From assembly GCA_964631865.1 (NCBI GenBank), contig CAZWAK010000015.1:9701-73700 (forward strand): a DNA stretch of 64,000 nt, given 5' to 3'. The translations under genes were made by a program, and so were the position numbers. Every line of letters starts with the position of its first letter. Within the stretch, counting starts at the first letter, position 1. The stretch comes from JAFDVL01 sp964631865 (lineage in GTDB: Bacteria; Acidobacteriota; Blastocatellia; RBC074). This document shows positions 16,971-26,764 of the stretch, piece by piece. The notes below the pieces were generated by a model. It was not told the origin of the DNA, made no database searches, and saw only the letters and a list, made by a program, of their open reading frames with translations.

Positions 16971-17972
16971 ATGAAACAAGCTGTTCTGAACATGATGCTG
17001 AAGACGGGGGTTTTTGCGCCATTTCGTTTGGCGCACCGTTCCCAGGCGCTCATTCTGTGCTATCACCGGTTCAGCGCGCAACCAGGGAGCCGCACCACCT
17101 CGGCTCCGCTGTTGGCCGAAAATCTCCGCTACCTCAAAGCGCATTACACCATCGTCTCGCTGGCCGAACTGGCGGCGCGGCTCCAGCGGGGACAATCTGT
17201 GCGTGGCCTCGCCGCCATCACCATTGATGACGGCTACGCGGATGCGTACGAAGTTGCGTTCCCGTTGCTGCGGCAATATCAAGCGCCCGCGACGCTGTTT
17301 GTGACGACGGATTTTTTGTCGCGCAAGACGTGGCTCTGGACGGACAAACTGCGCTACATCGCGCTGCGCACGGCGGCGCGCGAGTTGCGATTCACGCTCA
17401 AAGGACAAACGCGATGTCTGCCGCTCAACGGGCAATATTCGCGGCTGGCCGCTTCCGATCAGGCCAATGACCAACTCAAGGCGTTGCCCGATGAGGTCAA
17501 AGACCGCGAAATCGTGCGCCTGGCCCAGGCGCACGACGTGACGTTGCCGCCGTTGCCGCCGGAGGAATACCGCGCCATCACCTGGGCCCAAGCGCGCGAA
17601 ATGGATGCGCAGGGCGTGGCGATTGAATCGCATACCGTCACGCACCCGATTCTGACGCAAGTGGACAGCCAACGATTGCGCTTCGAGATGGGCGAAGCGC
17701 GGCGACAACTCGCGGCGGAACTGGACCGTGACGTACGACTTTTTTGCTATCCCGATGGCGCGTATAACGCAAGTGTGCGCGCCGCTGCTGCCGAAGCAGG
17801 TTATGCCTGTGCGGTGACAACCACGCACGGGCTGAACGCCGCCCACAGCGATTTGCTCACCTTGCGCCGTGTGCATGGCGAAGCCGATCACGCGCATTTT
17901 GTGCAAGCGACGAGCGGGTTCGAAGCCTTCAAAATGAAATGGATCAAACGAACAAAACAACGAACAGGATAA
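16971..17972 (+). CDS. NodB-type polysaccharide deacetylase (first of three)
   Basis: Carbohydrate esterase 4 enzyme that removes N- or O-acetyl groups. 333 residues; motif 1 'TIDDGYADAY' (Asp base and Asp metal ligand) near residue 85; motif 2 'SHTVTHP' with both metal histidines near residue 221; 'FCYPDGAYN' as motif 3. No signal peptide is obvious, only a weakly hydrophobic N-terminus. Two other NodB proteins are at 28166 and 34733. Confidence 0.88.
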   Translation: MKQAVLNMMLKTGVFAPFRLAHRSQALILCYHRFSAQPGSRTTSAPLLAENLRYLKAHYTIVSLAELAARLQRGQSVRGLAAITIDDGYADAYEVAFPLLRQYQAPATLFVTTDFLSRKTWLWTDKLRYIALRTAARELRFTLKGQTRCLPLNGQYSRLAASDQANDQLKALPDEVKDREIVRLAQAHDVTLPPLPPEEYRAITWAQAREMDAQGVAIESHTVTHPILTQVDSQRLRFEMGEARRQLAAELDRDVRLFCYPDGAYNASVRAAAAEAGYACAVTTTHGLNAAHSDLLTLRRVHGEADHAHFVQATSGFEAFKMKWIKRTKQRTG

Positions 17973-18040
17973 AGATTGCTGCCCCAGGCATGCCCGAACT
18001 GAAACAGGCGTTTTAGTTGGGGTTTCTAAGGAGGTCTTTG

Positions 18041-18280
18041 ATGTCGAATCACCGCAAGAGTTTTCATCCCCAATCCAGTTTGACTGGAACTGCTGCTCTC
18101 TGGCGGACTAATGCGTCGTCCTCAAAACGACAAGGAGTGTTATTCAAGAAAGTAAAAACCTGGTTTACGCGGACGACCCCGAGTCCCGAACCCAGGCTTG
18201 AGCAGCAGAATGCACGGCTGCTTTCGCTGTGTGCCACGCCGTTGCCGCTCGTCGAGAGCGGCGTGGAAGAAAACGAATAA
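18041..18280 (+). CDS. Small hypothetical protein in the polysaccharide locus
   Basis: A 79-residue frame starting at an ATG preceded by AAGGAGG at ideal distance. The N-terminus is basic (Ser, Lys, Arg, His rich) and the C-terminus acidic ('VESGVEENE'). No membrane segment or known domain. It fills the gap between the deacetylase and the heparinase-like gene and ends 20 bases before the latter. The strong ribosome binding site and spacing support expression; function unknown. Confidence 0.5.
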   Translation: MSNHRKSFHPQSSLTGTAALWRTNASSSKRQGVLFKKVKTWFTRTTPSPEPRLEQQNARLLSLCATPLPLVESGVEENE

Positions 18281-18300
18281 GGAGTTAAGCGTCTAAGCCG

Positions 18301-20373
18301 ATGGCAGTAGGAGTGGCAAAACTGAAAAAGCTCACCAACCTGCACGAACTTCGCGTGCGTGGTTGGCAGGAGTTGAGCAAACTGCGCGACCGCGTGCTCA
18401 ATGCACATCCGACCGAGATGAGCGACGAGGCGTTGTACAAGGCATTTACGCCCGCCGCGCGCAACGGTTCGGGCACAGGCACGGCGGCACTCCTACTCCA
18501 TCGGTTACGGACGCAAAGCGGTTTGTTTTTGCCCGCGTTCGCCGCACGCCCCGGCATCGTTGCCACGATGCAGCAGCGGTTTCCGACCGAATGCGCCGCC
18601 ATTCTGGCGAGTGCAGAAAAAGCCTGCGCCGGGAAATTCGATTTGCTCGGATATGACAATCTCGATTTCGGAACGCCGATTGACTGGCATCTGGAGCCAC
18701 GCACGGGCCAGCACACGCCGATGCTTCATTGGAGCCAAATTGACCCGGTCAATCCGGTGGCGGCGCTAGACCCGAAGATTGTTTGGGAACTCAACCGGCA
18801 TTCACACTTTGTCACACTGGCGCAAGCGTATTGGCTGACGGGCGAGCAACGCTTTGTCCAAGCCTTCGTCGAACAAACCAGCGCGTGGATTGACGCCAAT
18901 CCCGTCGGCATCGGCATCAATTGGGCGTCCGCCATCGAAGCCGCCTTTCGCGCGGTGGTGTGGCTCTGGGCCTTGCATTGGTGTGCCGATTCGCCGTGCA
19001 TCACGCCGCAGTTCGTCAGCAAAATCGTCAAGTCGCTGCTGGAACAAGGGCGGCACGTGGAGAAATATCTCTCGACCTATTTCAGCCCGAACACGCATTT
19101 GACGGGCGAGGCGTTGGGGTTGCTCTACATCGGTTTGGCGCTGCCGGAACTGCGCGTCGCCGAACATTGGCGCAAACTTGGACTGCGGATTTTGCTGGAA
19201 CAATTGCCCCGGCACGTGCGCGCGGACGGCGTGTATTTCGAGCAAAGTTCGTACTACCACCGCTACACGACCGATTTCTATTTGCATTTGCACGCACTGC
19301 TGCGTGCCAACGATCTGCGTTTGCCGGCGGCGGAAGAGCAATTGTTGTGGCAGAAGTTGGAACTGCTCTACGAACATTTGCTGTGGCTGCAACGCCCCGA
19401 CGGCACGTCGCCTTTGTTTGGCGATGACGACGGCGGACGACTGCTCAAATTTGCGCCGCGTGCCAGCAATGATTTTCGCGACACGTTGGCAACGGGCGTT
19501 CTGCTCTTCAGACGCGGCGACTGGAAACACGCTGCCGGGTCTGCGCCTGCCGAATTGCTCTGGCTGTTCGGCGTCGAAGGCTTGCAACAGTACGACGAAG
19601 TCGAAGCGACAGCGCCCGCGACCAAAGCACGCGCGTTTGCGACGAGCGGGTACTTCGTGTTGCGCAGCGGTTGGGAACGCGCGGCGAGTTCAGTGCTGAT
19701 GGATTGCGGGCGACACGGCGCAGAAAGCGGCCCCGGTCACGCGCATTCCGATGCGCTCTCGCTGGAATATGCCGCGCGCGGGACGACGTGGATCGTTGAT
19801 CCGGGCACATTTATTTACGGCGCGGATGCGGCCACGCGCGATTGGTTTCGCTCGACCGAAGCCCACAACACTGTGATGGTGGATGAGCAGCCGCAGTCGC
19901 AACCCAGCGTGCCGTTTGCGTGGCGCACGCAGGCCGATGGCGAGTTAATCGAATTCAAAGACGGCGGCGACTGGGCCGTGATGGAGGGTCGGCATAATGG
20001 CTATGCGACGCTCAGCGATCCGGTCACGCACGCGCGCGCGGTTGTACTGCTGCGCGAAAAAGTTTGCCTGCTGGTGACGGACAAATTCACCGCGCAAGCC
20101 ACACACAAATACACATTGCGTTTTCATCTGACTCCAGCCTGCACGGCGCGTGCGGTCGGGAATCGCATCGAAGCGCAAACGGTGCGAGGCGAACAACTCA
20201 CAATCACTGTCTTCGCGGCGGGCGATGTGCAAAACAAAGTGCAAGCGCGAGTGGAAGACGGTTGGGTGTCGAGTTGTTATGGGCAACGCGCCGCTGCCCC
20301 CGTGGCGGCGTTTGAAGTTTCCAGTGTGGGGATTACGGAGTTGGTTTCGGTGTTAGCAAGCACTTGTAGTTGA
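18301..20373 (+). CDS. Heparinase II/III family polysaccharide lyase
   Basis: A 690-residue protein in two parts. The N-terminal (alpha/alpha) toroid covers about 100-390, with 'NWASAIEAAFRAVVWLWAL', 'FSPNTHLTGEALGLLYIG' and 'VYFEQSSYYHRYTTDFYLH', which contains the usual Tyr/His. The C-terminal beta-sandwich (about 430-690) contains 'GPGHAHSDALSLEY' and 'TEAHNTVMVDEQ'. This family cleaves uronic acid-containing glycans by beta-elimination. In secretion loci such proteins often trim or clear the polymer. No signal peptide is seen, which is common for the locus-encoded form. The start has an AAGGAG 19 bases upstream, rather far. Confidence 0.85.
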   Translation: MAVGVAKLKKLTNLHELRVRGWQELSKLRDRVLNAHPTEMSDEALYKAFTPAARNGSGTGTAALLLHRLRTQSGLFLPAFAARPGIVATMQQRFPTECAAILASAEKACAGKFDLLGYDNLDFGTPIDWHLEPRTGQHTPMLHWSQIDPVNPVAALDPKIVWELNRHSHFVTLAQAYWLTGEQRFVQAFVEQTSAWIDANPVGIGINWASAIEAAFRAVVWLWALHWCADSPCITPQFVSKIVKSLLEQGRHVEKYLSTYFSPNTHLTGEALGLLYIGLALPELRVAEHWRKLGLRILLEQLPRHVRADGVYFEQSSYYHRYTTDFYLHLHALLRANDLRLPAAEEQLLWQKLELLYEHLLWLQRPDGTSPLFGDDDGGRLLKFAPRASNDFRDTLATGVLLFRRGDWKHAAGSAPAELLWLFGVEGLQQYDEVEATAPATKARAFATSGYFVLRSGWERAASSVLMDCGRHGAESGPGHAHSDALSLEYAARGTTWIVDPGTFIYGADAATRDWFRSTEAHNTVMVDEQPQSQPSVPFAWRTQADGELIEFKDGGDWAVMEGRHNGYATLSDPVTHARAVVLLREKVCLLVTDKFTAQATHKYTLRFHLTPACTARAVGNRIEAQTVRGEQLTITVFAAGDVQNKVQARVEDGWVSSCYGQRAAAPVAAFEVSSVGITELVSVLASTCS

Positions 20374-20983
20374 CATCATCAAGCGCAGACAGCGGGCGCT
20401 GGTTAAAACCGGGTGAAAAAGCTCTGGAAAAAAGTGATGAATCGCAATTGAGAATATATTTAGGAGCGTATCCAAATTTTATGAAGATCGTGCCGAGCAA
20501 AGCGGCCTTGAACCCAAGCCGTGCTGAAATGTCGTGGTGGCATCCCTCCCACGACCAAGTGCGTCGGTGTTCGTGCTTTGGTGCGTTCGAGTCATCTGTT
20601 CTGGCCCTCGTGCCGGAACGGCAGAAAAGACCAAAACCGACTTCTTTCCCCTCGTTTCGCTGCACGTCGGCGCGGTTCCTGACCGATTGGATGGTGGTGC
20701 AATGTGAATGAATAGCGATTGTGCGCTGGTTGCCTGTCCGCAACCGCCGCGCCGAATTCGTGCCCGTCAAAGCAAACGGTACAGTCTTGATCCCAGCAGG
20801 CCGAAAAAGATCAATCACTTAATGACTGACCGCATCCCCGAGATTCTTTGTTGACGCCGATCCCCTACGCTGGCCGAGTTTGCCAATGTGCGTCTACGGC
20901 GGCGCACGCAATCAGCAGCGGCTGAGCGTAGTTGGGGCTACTGAGAATGAACGGAACTTTGAGTTATTAGGAGTAGAGAACCA
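20374..20983. other. 610-base gap with no identifiable gene
   Basis: This gap splits the heparinase-like gene from the dehydrogenase. Short frames exist on both strands (161 residues on minus at 20333-20818, 113 on plus at 20370-20711), but neither has a ribosome binding site or a sensible composition. It could be decayed sequence or a promoter region for the second half of the locus. No repeat or terminator stands out. Confidence 0.5.
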
Positions 20984-22303
20984 ATGAAATTGAGCATTTT
21001 TGGTCTGGGTTATGTCGGGTGCGTGTCCGCCGCGTGTTTCGCTGCGGCGGGACACGATGTGCTGGGTGTAGACGTCAATCAAGTGAAGGTGGACATCATC
21101 AACGGCGGTCTCAGCCCGATAGTCGAACCGGGCGTGGATGATCTGATCGCTGCGGCTGTGAAAGAACAACGACTGCGCGCGACGACCGATGTGGCGCAGG
21201 CGGTCGCGGACTCCGATGTGTCGCTAATTTGCGTTGGCACGCCGAGCAATCATAACGGCAGCCTCGACCTGCGCTATATCAAGCGCGTGTGCCAGGAAAT
21301 CGGCGCGGCGCTGGAGAAAAAGCAAAGCTATCACATCGTTGCCATTCGCAGCACGATGCTGCCCGGCACGATTGCCAGCCTCGTCACGCCGACGCTCGAA
21401 GTTTATTCGGGCAAACGCGCGGGACGGGATTTTGGCGTCGCCATCAATCCAGAATTCCTGCGCGAAGGCACTTCGATTCACGACTTCAATCATCCGCCGT
21501 TCACGCTCATCGGCGCGGACGACGAAGACGCGGCGGCTCCGCTCCGACGGCTCTACGCGCATTTGGACGCGGCAGTGCTGACCGTCGGGATCAAGGAAGC
21601 CGAGATGGTCAAGTATGCGTGCAACTCGTTCCACGCGGTGAAAGTGACGTTTGCGAATGAAATCGGGATGCTGGCCAAAGCTCTCGGCGTGGACAGTCAT
21701 CGCGTGATGGAAGTCTTCTGCCAGGACACGAAGCTGAACCTCTCGCCGTATTACTTGAAACCGGGCTTCGCGTTCGGCGGCTCGTGTTTGCCGAAAGATT
21801 TGCGCGCACTGAATCACAAGGCGAAAGAACTCGATGTGGATTTGCCGATGCTCAGTTCGGTGTTGCCGAGCAATCAATTTCAGATTGAGCGCGTCGTCGA
21901 GATGGTGTTGCGCACGGGGCGCAAGAAAGTCGGACTGCTCGGTTTGAGCTTCAAACCCAACACCGATGACTTGCGCGAAAGCCCGCTCGTGACGTTGGTC
22001 GAGCGGTTGCTGGGCAAAGGCTTGAAGCTTTCGATCTATGACCGCGAAGTCGAATTGGCGCGCTTGTTCGGCGCGAACAAAGAATTCATCGAAAACGAAA
22101 TCCCGCATATTTCTTCGCTGATGTGCAAGGACTTGCAGGACGTCGTGGATCACTCGGAAGTCCTCATCATCGGCAAGAAAGACGAAGAGTTTCGCAAGAT
22201 CGTCGAAGCCAACGGGCGCTTGATGATTGACCTCGTGCGGCTGACCGAGCGCCCCGACGGAAAAGAAGACAAGCAGGAAAATTATCACGGCATTTGCTGG
22301 TAA
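20984..22303 (+). CDS. algD: Nucleotide-sugar dehydrogenase, AlgD-like (GDP-mannose 6-dehydrogenase)
   Basis: A four-electron NAD-dependent dehydrogenase making a nucleotide-activated uronic acid. The N-terminal Rossmann motif is 'IFGLGYVGCVSAACFAAAG'. The catalytic Cys is residue 268 in 'FGGSCLPKD', the same number I recall for Pseudomonas AlgD. 'CVGTPSNHNGSLDL' and 'LNLSPYYLKPGFAFGG' also match AlgD rather than UDP-glucose dehydrogenases. 439 residues is normal. A GDP-mannuronate product is therefore the best guess, though UDP-glucose cannot be excluded. A TAGGAGTAG ribosome binding site precedes the ATG, and the flippase gene follows after four bases. Confidence 0.8.
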   Translation: MKLSIFGLGYVGCVSAACFAAAGHDVLGVDVNQVKVDIINGGLSPIVEPGVDDLIAAAVKEQRLRATTDVAQAVADSDVSLICVGTPSNHNGSLDLRYIKRVCQEIGAALEKKQSYHIVAIRSTMLPGTIASLVTPTLEVYSGKRAGRDFGVAINPEFLREGTSIHDFNHPPFTLIGADDEDAAAPLRRLYAHLDAAVLTVGIKEAEMVKYACNSFHAVKVTFANEIGMLAKALGVDSHRVMEVFCQDTKLNLSPYYLKPGFAFGGSCLPKDLRALNHKAKELDVDLPMLSSVLPSNQFQIERVVEMVLRTGRKKVGLLGLSFKPNTDDLRESPLVTLVERLLGKGLKLSIYDREVELARLFGANKEFIENEIPHISSLMCKDLQDVVDHSEVLIIGKKDEEFRKIVEANGRLMIDLVRLTERPDGKEDKQENYHGICW

Positions 22304-22307
22304 ACGC

Positions 22308-23855
22308 ATGAACCCAACAGAGGTCACAACTGAAAAGACCGAAGCGCCCCAGCAAGGACTGACGCAGCGCGCGGCGTTGTTGATGGTGGCGAATGTGGTC
22401 GCCACGGCCATCACCGTCGCCTTGCCGTTGGTGTTGGTGCGGACGATGAGTCAGACAGATTACGGGCTGTACCGACAAGCGTTCCAGATTATGACGACCG
22501 CGCTCACGCTGCTGAATTTACAGGTCGCCGTCAGCGTCTTCTATTTTTCCGCGCGCGAGCCGGAGAAGAAATTGCAGGTGGCGCTGAACGTGATGATCTT
22601 CTACAGCCTCGTCGGCGCGCTGGTCTTTCTCACGTTTCTGTTTTGGCCGAGTTGGGTGACGTTAATTTTTCAAGGCGCGGAGTTAGTGCCGCACGTGCCG
22701 CTGTTGGGCTTGGCGATTCTGTGTTCGCTCGTTTCGACGAACTTGGATGCGATTCCGATTGCCGCGGGTGATGTCGCCAAAGCGTCGGCGCTGATCGTGC
22801 TTGCGCAACTCTCGAAAGCGATTGTGATGATCGTCGCGGCGCTGGTCTTCGGCAGCCTCACCGCGATTCTGATTGCGTCGGTGCTTCAGAGCCTCGCACA
22901 GATCGCGTTCATGCTGATCTACATTCGCGGGCGCTACGGGCGCTGCTTCGCGGCGTTTGAGTGGCCGCTTTTCAAAGCGCAGATCGGCAATGCGTTGCCG
23001 TTCGGCATCGGCGGCATTGTGGCCATTGTGCAAAACGACATGCACAACTATTTCGTGTCGCATCACTTCGATCCGGCCACGTTTGCCGTGTACGCGATTG
23101 GCTGTTTTCAATTGCCGATTCTGGGGATGCTCGCCGGGTCGTTTGCCAGCGCGTTGAATCCTGAACTGGCCGCGCATAAAGAGGCGCGGGATAAGCGGGC
23201 GATCATCAAACTCTGGATGGAAGTGATCGGCAAGCTGGCGTTTTTCTTTGTGCCGATGTTCGCCGCGTTGCTGGTGTTGCGACGGGAATTCATCACGGCG
23301 CTGTTCACGGCGGACTACGTGGCTTCCGTGCCGATCTTCGCGCTCAATTTGTTCAGCATCCTGGCCGGGACGTTGGTTCACATGCATATTTTGCGGCTCT
23401 TCGAGGAACTCAAATATTTTCGCTTGAAGCTGTATTTAGTGCTTGTTCCCGTGACGTGGGGCGCGCTTTCGCTCGGCTTGCATTGGCGTGGGTTGATGGG
23501 CGTGGCGCTGGCGGCGGTCGGCATGCAAATGCTCGATCTGGGGCTGACGCTGGCGCGCATCAATCGGGAGTTGAAAGTGACGCGGCGCGACTTGCGTGCG
23601 TTGGCTTCCGTGCTGCGGGCGACCGCCGCAGCGGTTGTGGCGGCGCTCCTGACGCTGGGCGTCAAATCGTTGTTGCCGCCTGCGCCGCCGCTCGTGATCT
23701 TTTTGCTCTGCGGGGCACTGTTCGGGTTGGTTTACTTGTTGACGGCGTTTGCCGTTGGGGCTGTGAGCGCCGAGGAAAAGGCGCTTTTGCGCAAGCTTTG
23801 GCACAAGCTCACGCGCCATCGGTTGCTGCGGGTTTCTTCGGCAACGGAATGTTAA
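22308..23855 (+). CDS. Wzx-like polysaccharide flippase
   Basis: A 515-residue polytopic membrane protein of the MOP superfamily that flips undecaprenyl-linked repeat units. About 12-14 hydrophobic segments can be counted, starting with 'AALLMVANVVATAITVALPLVLV', and with 'QTDYGLYRQAFQIMTT' typical of the first loop. The hydrophilic N-terminus has about 20 residues. It sits between the dehydrogenase and the O-antigen ligase/polymerase gene, as expected for a Wzx/Wzy-dependent pathway. Confidence 0.85.
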   Translation: MNPTEVTTEKTEAPQQGLTQRAALLMVANVVATAITVALPLVLVRTMSQTDYGLYRQAFQIMTTALTLLNLQVAVSVFYFSAREPEKKLQVALNVMIFYSLVGALVFLTFLFWPSWVTLIFQGAELVPHVPLLGLAILCSLVSTNLDAIPIAAGDVAKASALIVLAQLSKAIVMIVAALVFGSLTAILIASVLQSLAQIAFMLIYIRGRYGRCFAAFEWPLFKAQIGNALPFGIGGIVAIVQNDMHNYFVSHHFDPATFAVYAIGCFQLPILGMLAGSFASALNPELAAHKEARDKRAIIKLWMEVIGKLAFFFVPMFAALLVLRREFITALFTADYVASVPIFALNLFSILAGTLVHMHILRLFEELKYFRLKLYLVLVPVTWGALSLGLHWRGLMGVALAAVGMQMLDLGLTLARINRELKVTRRDLRALASVLRATAAAVVAALLTLGVKSLLPPAPPLVIFLLCGALFGLVYLLTAFAVGAVSAEEKALLRKLWHKLTRHRLLRVSSATEC

Positions 23856-23859
23856 TGAC

Positions 23860-25329
23860 ATGAGTGTTTGGAGTGACAAATCAGATGATCTTGCCTCGCG
23901 CGTCGGCGTGTTGTTTCAACGTCCGCGACAAGCGCGCATGTTTGCGCCGCGCCCAACAGCGGACACTGCTGCGACGACGGCACAGAACCGCACGGAAGAG
24001 CGCAGCAATGGGAAGCACCGCTGGGCGTTCGCGGGTCTCTATCTGGTGATGTCGCTGGTGTACTTTCGCCCACAGGAAGTGCTGCCGGATGTGTTTGGCG
24101 AGGCCCCATTGGTCAAGGTGGCGACCATCGTGACGATTGTCTTATACCTCTTCTCCAAAATTGCCGCGTCTGAGCGAATCGTTAGCTGGCCTTTGGAAAT
24201 GAAGATGGTCGTGCTGATGTGGACGTTGGGCGTGCTCTTCTGGCCTATCGCCGTTTCGCCGCAGGACAGCTTCAATGTGTTGTTCGATCCGTTTATCAAA
24301 ACGATCATCGTCTTCGTTATGCTGCTTGGGCTGGTGGACACGCGCCAACGATTGCGGCGGTTGTTCGCCATCATGGTGTTTGGCCAGGTGATGTATGCCC
24401 TCAGCGCGATTAAGACGTTTCTGGAAGGCGGCTACAGCGAAGCCGCATCCTTTCACCAGCGCATTGCGGGCTGGGGCGTCACCTACGCCAACCCGAACGA
24501 TTTGGCTTCGGTACTGAATCTGATTCTGCCCTTTGCCGTGTGCTTTGGCTTGACGCGGCAGAAACTGGTGCGGCCCGTCTACTTTGCCTTTGCGGCGCTT
24601 TCAGCGGTCGGCGTCTTCGTCACCTTCTCGCGTAGCGGCTTCATTGGATTGGTGATTGTCAGCGTCTTCTTAGTTTGGAAACTCTCGCGGGGCTATCGCG
24701 TGCGTGTTTTGCTGGGGGCTTTGTTGGTGTCGGCGGTATTGGTCGCGGCGCTGCCGGGCCGCTATGTGGCGCGACTTTCCACCATCGTCAACCCGGAGGC
24801 GGATGCGACGCACTCGGCGCAGGAACGCCGGAAGTTGCTGGAACGCGCGGTAGAAGTGGCCGTGAAACGCGCTGTCGTTGGCATTGGCGTGGGCAATTTT
24901 CATATTTTCTCCGTCAACGAACGGGTGGCGCACAATTCGTATCTGGAAACGGCGGCGGAACTGAGCGTCATTGGTTTGATCGCTTACCTGATACTGATTT
25001 TCGCGCCTTTTCGGTCGCTGCGGCGCATTGAACACGAGACGTACAAGAATGGCCCCCACCCGGATTGGGAGGCCTACATCATCAGTATCTGTCTGCAAGC
25101 CTCAATGGTCGCCTACATCGTCTATGGTTTCTTCGGCTCAGTGCAATATCTCAATTTCCTGTATTTCGGCGTCGCGTACATCGTGACGTTCCGACAAATC
25201 TACACAGCGGAAAAGGAGAAGAAGGAGATTGCGAAAGCCGTCGCGGAGGCCAGCACTTCTTTGACGAAGGGTGTTCTGTGGCACTCACCGCAAGAGAAGC
25301 GCCTGCAACTCACCAGCGGTACGCAATAA
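23860..25329 (+). CDS. O-antigen ligase / Wzy polymerase family protein
   Basis: A 489-residue membrane protein with about 10-12 segments. The long periplasmic loop contains the WaaL/Wzy_C pattern: 'ANPNDLASVLNLILPFAV', 'FSRSGFIGLVIV', 'ERVAHNSYLETAAELSVIGLIAYL'. A 50-residue polar N-terminus comes first. It is either the polymerase of the repeat unit or a ligase; in a secretion locus of this layout polymerase is more likely. It starts four bases after the flippase stop. Confidence 0.82.
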   Translation: MSVWSDKSDDLASRVGVLFQRPRQARMFAPRPTADTAATTAQNRTEERSNGKHRWAFAGLYLVMSLVYFRPQEVLPDVFGEAPLVKVATIVTIVLYLFSKIAASERIVSWPLEMKMVVLMWTLGVLFWPIAVSPQDSFNVLFDPFIKTIIVFVMLLGLVDTRQRLRRLFAIMVFGQVMYALSAIKTFLEGGYSEAASFHQRIAGWGVTYANPNDLASVLNLILPFAVCFGLTRQKLVRPVYFAFAALSAVGVFVTFSRSGFIGLVIVSVFLVWKLSRGYRVRVLLGALLVSAVLVAALPGRYVARLSTIVNPEADATHSAQERRKLLERAVEVAVKRAVVGIGVGNFHIFSVNERVAHNSYLETAAELSVIGLIAYLILIFAPFRSLRRIEHETYKNGPHPDWEAYIISICLQASMVAYIVYGFFGSVQYLNFLYFGVAYIVTFRQIYTAEKEKKEIAKAVAEASTSLTKGVLWHSPQEKRLQLTSGTQ

Positions 25330-25360
25330 GTTTGTGCGCCGCGCAAGTTTTACGATTGGT

Positions 25361-26764
25361 ATGAGCAATTTGGCTAGAACAACTCGTGACTGGTTATCCC
25401 GTCGGGCGTTAGTGCCCTCGACGCACTTGTTGCAGATGGTGCGCGGTGCGCGCCACGAGCGCGCTGTGTACTTCACCGGTCTGCGCTTTCGGCGCGAAAC
25501 TGCCGGGTGGAACCGCGATCAGAAGATGGCGTGGATGCTCGACCGCTTGCGCTTTTCGGTGCGTCGCGCCTATCGCGAAACAAATTACTACCGCGAACAA
25601 TTTGATCGCATCGGTTTTGACCCGCGCGCCGATTTTGGCTTTGCCGACTTCGCGCATTTGCCTGCGCTCGGTCGTGAAGACATCCATCGGGCGGGACAAC
25701 AACTGGTCTCGAACGCCGTTCCGCGCGAACTGTTGCAACGCGATGCGACGGGCGGATCGAGCGGCACGCCGACTGAAATTTGGCTCGGCCCCGAAGAACG
25801 TGGCTGGCGCGAAAGTTCCGGCGAGACGTTTATGCGACGACTGGGGCTGCCGCTCGGCACGCGGATGGGCTATTTCTGGGGACATCATCTCGATCCGTTG
25901 ATGACCGACAGCTTGCGGATGCGACTGCATTGCTTCATCAACAACACGAAGACCTTCAATTGTTTTCGGCTCTCGCCTGAAGTGTTCGAGAGCTATCACC
26001 AGGAATTCGAGCGGTGGCGTCCGACCTGCATTGTGGCGTATGCCGCCGCGCTCGGTCATTTCGCCGAATATGTGTTGGAGCGGGGCTACCAGCCGAACTA
26101 CCCGACGAAGTGTTTCGTGACGGGGGCGGAGAAGCTCGTGCCGCAGCATCGCGAGTTGATCGAAGCCGCGTTTGGCAAGCCCGTTCACGAACGCTATGGC
26201 AGCCGCGATGTGGGCTACATTGCGTACCAAATGAACCCGGCGCAATCGTACGACTTTGAAATTGATTGGGCGGATTTGCTGCTCGAACCGGAAACGCCCA
26301 TTGAACCGGGAGCTGAGCGGTCATCCATCCTCGTCACGAAGCTGCACGCCGATGGCATGCCGATGCTGCGCTATCGCATTGACGATGTCGGGCATTTCCC
26401 GACGGACAGTCGCGCCGGGCATCCGACGTTTTTCCTGCACGAAGTCGTCGGGCGCGTGACGGACGGCGTTTGGCTGCCGGATGGGCGCTGGATTCACGGC
26501 ATCGAGTTTCCGCACCTGCTGAAAGATCACCCGGTGCGCGAATTTATGTTGCTGCAACGCCCGGATTATTCCGTGCGCCTGATGATCGTGCCGAAGAACG
26601 GCTTCGGCGCAGAGAGCCAGCACAAGATCGAAAACATCGTGACGGCCAATTTGCCCGGCCTCGACGTGAAGGTCGAAGTCGTTGAGGAAGTGCCGCGCAC
26701 CAAAGCCCGCAAATGGCGACCAGTCGTCAGCGAAGTGAAATCGGCGAAAGGAGTCCTGCAATGA
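25361..26764 (+). CDS. CapK/phenylacetate-CoA ligase-like protein
   Basis: A 467-residue member of the ANL superfamily branch (PaaK/CapK) found in capsule loci. 'RRAYRETNYYREQFDRIGFDP' and the loop 'RDATGGSSGTPTEIWLG' (P-loop-like GSSGTP) are the family signature; 'VTGAEKLVPQHRELIEAAFG', 'ERYGSRDVGYIA' and 'RYRIDDVGHF' follow. Its biochemical role in capsule synthesis is unknown; adenylate- or acyl-transfer to a sugar is a guess from the fold. The ATG at 25361 is used. The stop overlaps the next start (ATGA), showing tight coupling to the DUF362 gene. Confidence 0.78.
   Translation: MSNLARTTRDWLSRRALVPSTHLLQMVRGARHERAVYFTGLRFRRETAGWNRDQKMAWMLDRLRFSVRRAYRETNYYREQFDRIGFDPRADFGFADFAHLPALGREDIHRAGQQLVSNAVPRELLQRDATGGSSGTPTEIWLGPEERGWRESSGETFMRRLGLPLGTRMGYFWGHHLDPLMTDSLRMRLHCFINNTKTFNCFRLSPEVFESYHQEFERWRPTCIVAYAAALGHFAEYVLERGYQPNYPTKCFVTGAEKLVPQHRELIEAAFGKPVHERYGSRDVGYIAYQMNPAQSYDFEIDWADLLLEPETPIEPGAERSSILVTKLHADGMPMLRYRIDDVGHFPTDSRAGHPTFFLHEVVGRVTDGVWLPDGRWIHGIEFPHLLKDHPVREFMLLQRPDYSVRLMIVPKNGFGAESQHKIENIVTANLPGLDVKVEVVEEVPRTKARKWRPVVSEVKSAKGVLQ

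Noticed and set aside
16671..17960. 429-residue minus-strand open frame
   Set aside because: It lies opposite the GT2 and deacetylase genes, has no start signal and an Arg/Gln/His-rich composition typical of antisense frames in GC-rich DNA.
21224..22414. 396-residue minus-strand open frame
   Set aside because: Antisense to the AlgD-like gene, whose motifs are unmistakable; no domain in the antisense frame.
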